Assembly (NCBI GenBank): GCA_903940375.1
Contig: CAJAKT010000249.1
Location: forward strand, 1 to 11,870
DNA from: an uncultured bacterium
GTDB taxonomy: Bacteria > Actinomycetota > Actinomycetes > S36-B12
Direction: 5' to 3'
Length of the DNA: 11,870 nucleotides
Under the pieces are notes generated by a model, which saw nothing but the letters and a program-made list of their open reading frames with translations, did no database searches and was not told the DNA's origin. Shown in pieces: positions 6,803 to 11,870 of this stretch. Every line of letters begins with the position of its first letter. Positions within the stretch are counted from its first letter, which is position 1. The translations under genes were made by a program, and so were the position numbers.

Positions 6803-7975
6803 GTGAAGCGCATCGGTATCGCGGTCCTGGGACTGGGCTGGATGGGCCAGGCCCACAGTCGCTCGGCACTGCGCATTCCCTCCCTGTTCCCGGACCGTTC
6901 CTTCGATCCCGAGCTCGTGGTCTGCGCAGACACGGATCCTGCGCGACGCGAGCGCGCCGTGCGCGACTTCGGCTTTGCGCGGGCAGTGGAGGACTGGCGT
7001 GATGCGATCACGTCCGACGTGGATGCCGTGTGGGTCACGGCGCCGAACATGCTGCACATCCCGATGATCGAAGCGGCGTGCGCGGCCGGCAAGGCGGTCT
7101 TCAGCGAGAAGCCGATCGGCGGCAAGCCGGAGCAGGCTGTCGCAGCCTTCCGTGCTGCGCAGGCCGCCGGGGTGGCCACGGGTGTCGGCTACAACTACCT
7201 CTGGGCACCGCTCGTCCTGCATGCACGCGAGCTCATCGCGTCCGGCGAACTTGGCGAGATCACGCACTACCGCGGTCGGTTCCTGTCGATGTACGGCAGT
7301 GACGAGCTCGGCCTGCTCAGCTGGCGGTTCATGATGGACGAGGCCGGCTACGGAGTCACGAGCGACATCCTCAGCCACTCGGTCTCGATGGCCCAGTTCC
7401 TTGTCGGTCCGATCGACGAGGTCGTCGGCATGAAGGCGACCACGATCACTCATCGTCCGCTGCCGACAGGCGCCGCAAGCCACTACGGGCGCGGTCGGCC
7501 CGAGGATCCCAAGGGCGAGGTCGAGAACGAGGACTTCGCATCCATGCTGTGCCGCTTCGAGAGCGGCGCGACGGGAACCTTCGAGAGCAGCCGGACGATG
7601 GTCGGGCCCGAGAGCCAGAACGCGTTCGAGGTTTACGGAACCAAGGGCTCGCTGTCCTGGAATCTCGAGCGCATCAACGAGCTGCTCTACTACCGGATCG
7701 GATCGGACAAGAACACCGGCTACACGACGATCTTCGGCGGCGATCGCTTCCCGTTCCACGGTGCGTTCGTCCCGGGCCAGGCCAACGCGATCGGATTCGA
7801 GGACCTCGTTGCCATCGAGGACTTCTCGTTCATGGAGGCGCTGGCGACCGGCGGCTCGTACTCGCCGAGCTTCCGCGAGGCGGTGGACGTGGTGAGTGTC
7901 CAGCAGGCGTTGATCGACTCATGGGACTCCCGCACATGGCAGTCCGTTCGTGACCTTGCAGAAGGGGAGTCCTGA
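6803..7975 (+). CDS. Gfo/Idh/MocA-family NAD(P)-dependent dehydrogenase at the iolG position
   Basis: Oxidoreductase of 390 residues with an N-terminal Rossmann fold (GLGWMG, 10-15; acidic CADTDP at 41-46), the family EKP motif (SEKPIGG, 101-107, K103) and a C-terminal alpha/beta domain with D188 and H192 in SDILSHSVSM as likely catalytic residues. Its place before iolD suggests inositol or scyllo-inositol 2-dehydrogenase. It is longer than Bacillus IolG (about 344 residues). The extra segment with RPLPTG...RPEDPKGEVENED (218-244) and the tail ending SYSPSFREAVDV are, from memory, closer to the roughly 390-residue subfamily that includes levoglucosan dehydrogenase. Substrate is therefore uncertain, and I give no symbol. 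The start is GTG 6803, one base after the iolB stop, with GAGAGGG (6790-6796) six bases upstream. The stop overlaps the iolD start as TGATG. Confidence 0.88.
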   Translation: MKRIGIAVLGLGWMGQAHSRSALRIPSLFPDRSFDPELVVCADTDPARRERAVRDFGFARAVEDWRDAITSDVDAVWVTAPNMLHIPMIEAACAAGKAVFSEKPIGGKPEQAVAAFRAAQAAGVATGVGYNYLWAPLVLHARELIASGELGEITHYRGRFLSMYGSDELGLLSWRFMMDEAGYGVTSDILSHSVSMAQFLVGPIDEVVGMKATTITHRPLPTGAASHYGRGRPEDPKGEVENEDFASMLCRFESGATGTFESSRTMVGPESQNAFEVYGTKGSLSWNLERINELLYYRIGSDKNTGYTTIFGGDRFPFHGAFVPGQANAIGFEDLVAIEDFSFMEALATGGSYSPSFREAVDVVSVQQALIDSWDSRTWQSVRDLAEGES

Positions 7976-9825
7976 TGTCCGACAGCACGATCCGCCTCAC
8001 CACCGCCGAGGCGATGGTGCGCTACCTCATCGCGCAGCGCATCGTGATCGACGGTGAGAATGTCCCGTTGTTCCCCGGCGTACTGGCGATCTTCGGACAT
8101 GGCAACGTCGTCAGCCTGGGTCACTCACTCGAGGCGCATCGTGACGAGATCCCGGTGTGGCGCGGCCAGAACGAGCAGGGCATGGGCCTGGCCGCCGCGG
8201 CCTTCGCCAAGTCGGTACGCCGTCAGCAGGTCATGGTCTGCACGTCATCGATCGGCCCTGGCGCGACGAACATGGTCACCGCCGCTGGCGTTGCGATGGC
8301 GAATCGACTGCCGGTCCTGTTCATCTCCGGCGACACCTTCGCCTCGCGCCTGCCTGATCCCGTACTTCAGCAGGTCGAGCACTTCGGCCATCCGTCGACC
8401 ACCGTGAACGACGCGTTCCGTCCGGTTGTTCGCTACTGGGATCGGATCATGCATCCGGCGCAGGTCATCACGTCGCTGCCCCAGGCAGTTGCCGTCCTGC
8501 TCGATCCGGGGGAGTGCGGGCCGGCTTTCATCGGCCTGCCGCAGGACATCGCGGCAGATGCATACGACTTCCCGGTCTCGTTCTTCACCACGCAGGTGCA
8601 CGAGATCGCCCGGCCGCGCCCGGACCTCGGGCAGGTGTCGCGTGCCGCCGACGTGATCCGTGGGGCCAAGCGCCCGGTGATCGTCGCGGGCGGTGGTGTC
8701 CACTACTCCCGTGCAGAGGCGGAACTTGCTGCCTTTGCTGAGGAATTCGGGATTCCGGTGATCGAGACCGTTGCTGGAAAGTCATCGTTGCTCGCATCGC
8801 ATCCGCGCTATGCCGGGCCCATCGGCGTCACGGGCGCGGCGGCAGCAAATGTCGCGGCCACGGGCGCGGATGTCGTCATCGCGATCGGCACGCGACTCGA
8901 GGACTTCACCACCGGTTCCTGGACGGTCTTCGATCCCGATGCTCAGATCATCGGAGTCAACGCTGCTCGCTTCGACGCCGTCAAGCATCGCTCGCTTCCG
9001 GTCGTGTCGGATGCCCGTGAGGCATTGGTTGACCTCGGTGCTGCGCTCCGCGGGTGGAGTGCGGATGCTGAATGGACGGCCACGGGCAGCCGACTGCGCA
9101 TCGACCTGCAGCAGTTCGTCGATGAGCGCATCGCTGACGATGGTGTCTGGCCACCGAGCTACGCCCAGCTCGTCGGCCTGGTGCACGAGTCGGCGACGGC
9201 GGATGACTACGTCCTCACCGCGTCGGGCGGCCTGCCGGGCGAGTTGAACGTCAACTGGATGAGCAAGGAAGTGGCCTCCTTTGACTGCGAGTATGGCTTC
9301 TCCTGCATGGGCTATGAAGTCTCTGGGGCCTGGGGCGCGGCATTCGGGCGCGCGACGGGCCAGGTGTACGCGATGGTCGGCGATGGCTCATACCTGATGC
9401 TGAACTCCGACATCTACGCGTCGGTGCTGTCCGGCAAGAAGTTCATTCTCGTGGTGTGCGACAACGAGGGCTACGCGGTCATCGAGCGACTTCAGGTGAA
9501 CCAGGGCGGTGCGTCGTACAACAACATGCTGGCCGACTCACGTGGTCCGGGTGCGCACGTGCGGGTTGACTTCCGGGCGCACGCCGAGGCGATGGGAGCG
9601 CTGGCGCTCGAGGCCGGCAGCCTCGCTGAGTTCGCCGAGGCGCTGCAGACAGCACGGGCGGCGGACCGGACGACGGTGATCGTCACGGACGTACGGGCCA
9701 GTGACTGGACCGAGGGCGGGGCGTTCTGGCAGGTCGGGGTGCCCGAGGTAACCGAGCGACCGGGTGTGGCGGCGGCCAGGGCGTCGATGGATGCCGGTCT
9801 GGAAGCCCAGCGTCGCGGCGTCTAG
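7975..9825 (+). CDS. iolD: 3D-(3,5/4)-trihydroxycyclohexane-1,2-dione acylhydrolase (ThDP-dependent)
   Basis: Thiamine-diphosphate enzyme of 616 residues, within the normal IolD range, that opens the cyclohexane-dione ring to 5-deoxy-D-glucuronate. The N-terminal Pyr domain contains WRGQNEQGMG (62-71), with E67 as the ThDP-activating glutamate, and TSSIGPGATNMVTAAG (90-105). A central domain (about 220-360) contains RPVIVAGGGV and the VIAIGTRLEDFTTGSW block. The C-terminal PP domain has the ThDP/Mg motif beginning GDGSYLM (469-475) and ending in N497 of CDNEGYAVIERLQ. SCMGYEVSGAWGAAFG (443-458) is typical of IolD. AAGGGGAG (7962-7969) precedes ATG 7975, which overlaps the upstream stop. It is the last gene of the operon; its stop lies 15 bases from the stop of convergent dapD. 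Confidence 0.96.
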   Translation: MSDSTIRLTTAEAMVRYLIAQRIVIDGENVPLFPGVLAIFGHGNVVSLGHSLEAHRDEIPVWRGQNEQGMGLAAAAFAKSVRRQQVMVCTSSIGPGATNMVTAAGVAMANRLPVLFISGDTFASRLPDPVLQQVEHFGHPSTTVNDAFRPVVRYWDRIMHPAQVITSLPQAVAVLLDPGECGPAFIGLPQDIAADAYDFPVSFFTTQVHEIARPRPDLGQVSRAADVIRGAKRPVIVAGGGVHYSRAEAELAAFAEEFGIPVIETVAGKSSLLASHPRYAGPIGVTGAAAANVAATGADVVIAIGTRLEDFTTGSWTVFDPDAQIIGVNAARFDAVKHRSLPVVSDAREALVDLGAALRGWSADAEWTATGSRLRIDLQQFVDERIADDGVWPPSYAQLVGLVHESATADDYVLTASGGLPGELNVNWMSKEVASFDCEYGFSCMGYEVSGAWGAAFGRATGQVYAMVGDGSYLMLNSDIYASVLSGKKFILVVCDNEGYAVIERLQVNQGGASYNNMLADSRGPGAHVRVDFRAHAEAMGALALEAGSLAEFAEALQTARAADRTTVIVTDVRASDWTEGGAFWQVGVPEVTERPGVAAARASMDAGLEAQRRGV

Positions 9826-9840
9826 CCGCTCAACGAGGGA

Positions 9841-10791
9841 TTAGTCGGTTGCGTGGAGGGCGGAGTTGAGGCCGCCCCACGTACCTTCGCGCAGGACCAC
9901 CTCGATCGCGCCTGACTGCGAGTTGCGGCGGAAGAGCAGGTTGTCGGCGCCCGAAACCTCGCTGGCCTTGGCGACGCTGCCATCGGGCAGGGTCACCTTC
10001 GACCCCGCCGTGACGTAGAGCCCTGCCTCGACGATGCAGTTGTCGCCGAGTGACAGGCCGACTCCGGCATTGGCCCCGATGAGGCAGCCCGTGCCGATGC
10101 TGATCACCTGGGTGCCGCCGCCTGACAACGTGCCCATGATGGAGGCGCCGCCGCCGACATCGGATCCGTCACCGACCACGACGCCCGCGGAGATGCGTCC
10201 TTCGACCATCGACGTACCCATCGTGCCGGCATTGAAGTTGATGAAGCCCTCGTGCATGACGACGGTGCCGGGCGCGAGGTAGGCGCCGAGACGGACGCGA
10301 TCGGCATCGGCGATGCGCACGCCGGACGGCACGACGTAGTCGACCATGCGCGGGAAGCGGTCGACGCCGAAGATCACCAGATGCTGGCCCTTGCGGCGCA
10401 GATGCAGGCGCGTCTCGGTGACCTTGTCGGCCGCGACGGCACCGACATTGGTCCACGCCACGATCGGCAGGACGCCGAAGATGCCGTCGAGGTTGATCGA
10501 GCGCGGGCGAACCAGTCGGTGCGACAGCAGGTGGAGGCGCAAGTACGCATCTGCGGTATCGGCGGGCGGAGCCTGCAGGTCATCGATGATGGTGACGATC
10601 GAGCGCACGGTGACACCACGGGCCGTGTCGGAGTCGATGCCGGAGTCGAGGCTGGGCACATCGAGGGGCTCGGTGCCGAGAGCCGGTGCCGGGTACCAGA
10701 CGTCGAGGATGGTGTCGCCGTCGAAGGTGGCCAGGCCAAGGCCCGATGCCCCGCCGGCGACAGTCGGGCCTGCAGCAGCGTCAGTCGTCAT
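9841..10791 (-). CDS. dapD: 2,3,4,5-tetrahydropyridine-2,6-dicarboxylate N-succinyltransferase, actinobacterial type
   Basis: Left-handed beta-helix (hexapeptide) transferase of 316 residues that succinylates tetrahydrodipicolinate in the diaminopimelate/lysine pathway. The length and layout match the actinobacterial DapD (about 317 residues in Mycobacterium tuberculosis) rather than the shorter proteobacterial form. YLRLHLLSHRLV (83-94), FPRMVDYVVPSGVRIADADRV (146-166), HEGFINFNAGT (180-190), MVEGRISAGVVVGDGSDVGGG (195-215, E197 catalytic by family analogy) and SIMGTLSGGG (217-226) are all characteristic. LLFRRNSQSGAIEV near the C-terminus is also conserved. The ATG at 10791 has no Shine-Dalgarno and lies seven bases beyond a TANNNT -10 box, so the mRNA is probably leaderless. 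The gene is divergent from dapE. Confidence 0.97.
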   Translation of the reverse strand: MTTDAAAGPTVAGGASGLGLATFDGDTILDVWYPAPALGTEPLDVPSLDSGIDSDTARGVTVRSIVTIIDDLQAPPADTADAYLRLHLLSHRLVRPRSINLDGIFGVLPIVAWTNVGAVAADKVTETRLHLRRKGQHLVIFGVDRFPRMVDYVVPSGVRIADADRVRLGAYLAPGTVVMHEGFINFNAGTMGTSMVEGRISAGVVVGDGSDVGGGASIMGTLSGGGTQVISIGTGCLIGANAGVGLSLGDNCIVEAGLYVTAGSKVTLPDGSVAKASEVSGADNLLFRRNSQSGAIEVVLREGTWGGLNSALHATD

Positions 10792-10796
10792 GCGGC

Positions 10797-10803
10797 TACC
10801 GTA
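10797..10803. promoter_or_regulatory. Symmetric bidirectional promoter for dapD and dapE (overlapping -10 boxes)
   Basis: The 11-bp inverted repeat GCTAC-C-GTAGC (10795-10805) is centred on base 10800. On the plus strand it gives TACCGT (10797-10802) followed by six bases and the GTG of dapE at 10809. On the minus strand it gives TACGGT (10803-10798) followed by six bases and the ATG of dapD at 10791. Both match the actinobacterial TANNNT -10 pattern, and both predicted transcription starts fall on the first base of a start codon. No -35 boxes or Shine-Dalgarno sequences are evident. Predicted starts are 18 bp apart. Confidence 0.7.
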
Positions 10804-10808
10804 GCGGC

Positions 10809-11870
10809 GTGACCGTGAACCCCGGATTGGACCTCACGACGGGCGCAGTGCACCTGGCCGTGACCCTCGTCGACATACCGAGCGAGTCGCGACACGAGGG
10901 CCCACTCGCCGACGCGGTGGAGAGCGCCCTGGCCGCCGTCCCGCACCTGACGGTGACACGGCACGGCAACACGGTCGTCGCGCGCACCACGCAGGGCCGA
11001 GCTGAGCGGGTGCTCATCGGCGGGCATCTCGACACGGTGCCCGAGCACGGAAACCTCCCGCATCGGATTGAGGGCGGGCTGCTGTTCGGCCTGGGGGCCT
11101 GCGACATGAAGGGCGGCGTCGCCGTTGCCCTGTCGCTCGCAGCGACCGTCGAGACCCCGGTGCGCGATGTCACGTACGTGTTCTACGAGTGCGAGGAGAT
11201 CGAGGCGAGCCTCAACGGCCTGCAGCAGCTCGCCGACCACCATCCGGAACTCCTTGAGGCGGATCTGGCGATCCTGATGGAGCCATCCGATGCCGGGATC
11301 GAGGCTGGCTGCCAGGGCACGCTGCGAGTCGCGGTCACCGCGGCCGGCAGTCGTGCACACAGTGCGCGTTCGTGGCTGGGTTCCAACGCGATCCACTCTG
11401 CCGGCGGGATCCTCGACCGGCTTCGCGCGTACGTTCCTCGTCGGCCCGTTGTCGACGGTCTCGAATACCGCGAAGGTCTCAATGCCGTCGGGATCAGCGG
11501 CGGGGTGGCGGGCAATGTCATCCCGGATTCGTGCATCGTGACGGTCAACTACCGGTTCGCACCCGACCGCAGCCTTGATGAGGCCATCGCACATGTCCAG
11601 GAAGTGTTCGACGGATTCGACGTCGAGGTGGTGGACGCGGCTCCGGCGGCGATGCCCGGGCTTGACCGGCAGGCGGCCGCCGATTTCGTGCGCGCGATCG
11701 GCGAGACGCCGCGTCCCAAGTTCGGCTGGACCGATGTGGCGCGCTTCTCGGCACTCGGTGTGCCAGCACTCAACTTCGGACCCGGTGATCCAGCGCTGGC
11801 ACACACGCGCGACGAGCATGTGCCGCTGGCGCAGATCGAGTCGTGCGAGGCGCGGATGCGCACGTGGCTC
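10809..11870 (+). CDS. dapE: Succinyl-diaminopimelate desuccinylase, C-terminus cut by window edge
   Basis: M20-family zinc aminoacylase/desuccinylase that removes succinate from N-succinyl-L,L-diaminopimelate. The frame from GTG 10809 is open for 354 codons to the window end without a stop. The actinobacterial enzyme is about this length, so only a few residues are probably missing. Visible motifs are GGHLDTVP (71-78, H73), GACDMKGG (96-103, D99), YECEEIEAS (126-134, E129/E130 as catalytic and metal-binding pair), LMEPSDAGIEAGCQGT (156-171, E158), RAHSAR (182-187), GNVIPDSCIVTVNYRFAPD (235-253), GWTDVARF (306-313) and AHTRDEHVP (331-339, H332 likely the last zinc ligand). GTG 10809 is chosen because it sits six bases after a -10 box and gives a normal N-terminus; GTG 10815 is the alternative. 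No Shine-Dalgarno is seen, consistent with a leaderless mRNA. It acts in the same pathway as divergent dapD. Confidence 0.95.
   Translation, partial: MTVNPGLDLTTGAVHLAVTLVDIPSESRHEGPLADAVESALAAVPHLTVTRHGNTVVARTTQGRAERVLIGGHLDTVPEHGNLPHRIEGGLLFGLGACDMKGGVAVALSLAATVETPVRDVTYVFYECEEIEASLNGLQQLADHHPELLEADLAILMEPSDAGIEAGCQGTLRVAVTAAGSRAHSARSWLGSNAIHSAGGILDRLRAYVPRRPVVDGLEYREGLNAVGISGGVAGNVIPDSCIVTVNYRFAPDRSLDEAIAHVQEVFDGFDVEVVDAAPAAMPGLDRQAAADFVRAIGETPRPKFGWTDVARFSALGVPALNFGPGDPALAHTRDEHVPLAQIESCEARMRTWL

Noticed and set aside
6034..7759. Long minus-strand frames (381 and 397 residues) opposite iolB and the dehydrogenase
   Set aside because: They overlap each other and strong sense-strand genes, and show no domain signature.
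9815..9829. Stem-loop at the iolD stop as an intrinsic terminator
   Set aside because: Five base pairs only and no T-tract on either strand; mentioned under findings but not annotated as a terminator.
10788..11819. 343-residue minus-strand frame opposite dapE
   Set aside because: dapE motifs on the plus strand are unmistakable; the antisense frame has none.
1..11870. Search for mobile elements, CRISPR arrays, tRNA or rRNA genes, defence genes and riboswitches
   Set aside because: No transposase-like product, spaced direct repeats, tRNA cloverleaf, rRNA-like stretch or long structured leader was recognised; nearly all of the window is occupied by ordinary metabolic genes.

Overview
The window looks like chromosomal DNA of a high-GC Gram-positive bacterium (Actinobacteria). 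The evidence is the strongly GC-biased third codon positions, the long-N-terminus actinobacterial type of DapD, and an inositol cluster that carries the corynebacterial/actinobacterial 'Cgl0159-type' aldolase gene. I cannot fix the family or genus from sequence alone.

Layout. (1) 1-101: short leader with two small hairpins. (2) 102-2066 (+): acetoacetyl-CoA synthetase, with a Gly-rich N-terminus encoded by a 15-bp tandem repeat. (3) 2063-3079 (-): LacI-family regulator, whose stop codon overlaps that of the synthetase in a shared CTAG. (4) 3080-3167: 88-bp divergent regulatory region with a perfect 14-bp LacI-type palindrome. (5) 3168-9825 (+): six tightly packed myo-inositol catabolism genes: iolE-like dehydratase, iolC kinase, Cgl0159-type aldolase (likely the IolJ step), iolB isomerase, Gfo/Idh/MocA dehydrogenase (iolG position) and iolD hydrolase. 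(6) 9841-10791 (-): dapD, ending 15 bp from the iolD stop. (7) 10809-11870 (+): dapE, divergent from dapD by only 17 bp and cut by the window edge close to its expected C-terminus.

How the genes work together. The iol genes cover the route from inositol: dehydrogenation to inosose (the MocA-family enzyme, substrate uncertain), dehydration (IolE), ring opening (IolD), isomerisation to 2-deoxy-5-keto-gluconate (IolB), phosphorylation (IolC) and aldol cleavage to DHAP plus malonate semialdehyde (Cgl0159-type aldolase, by inference). The malonate semialdehyde dehydrogenase (IolA) and an inositol transporter are not in the window. The LacI regulator very probably controls the operon, and perhaps itself, through the palindrome at 3139-3152. 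dapD and dapE belong to the separate succinylase branch of diaminopimelate/lysine synthesis. They appear to share one symmetric bidirectional promoter that gives two leaderless mRNAs.

I see no mobile elements, CRISPR arrays, RNA genes or defence genes. The region is mostly ordinary metabolism. The most notable points are the symmetric dapD/dapE promoter, the iol operator, the non-orthologous aldolase and the atypical IolG-position dehydrogenase.
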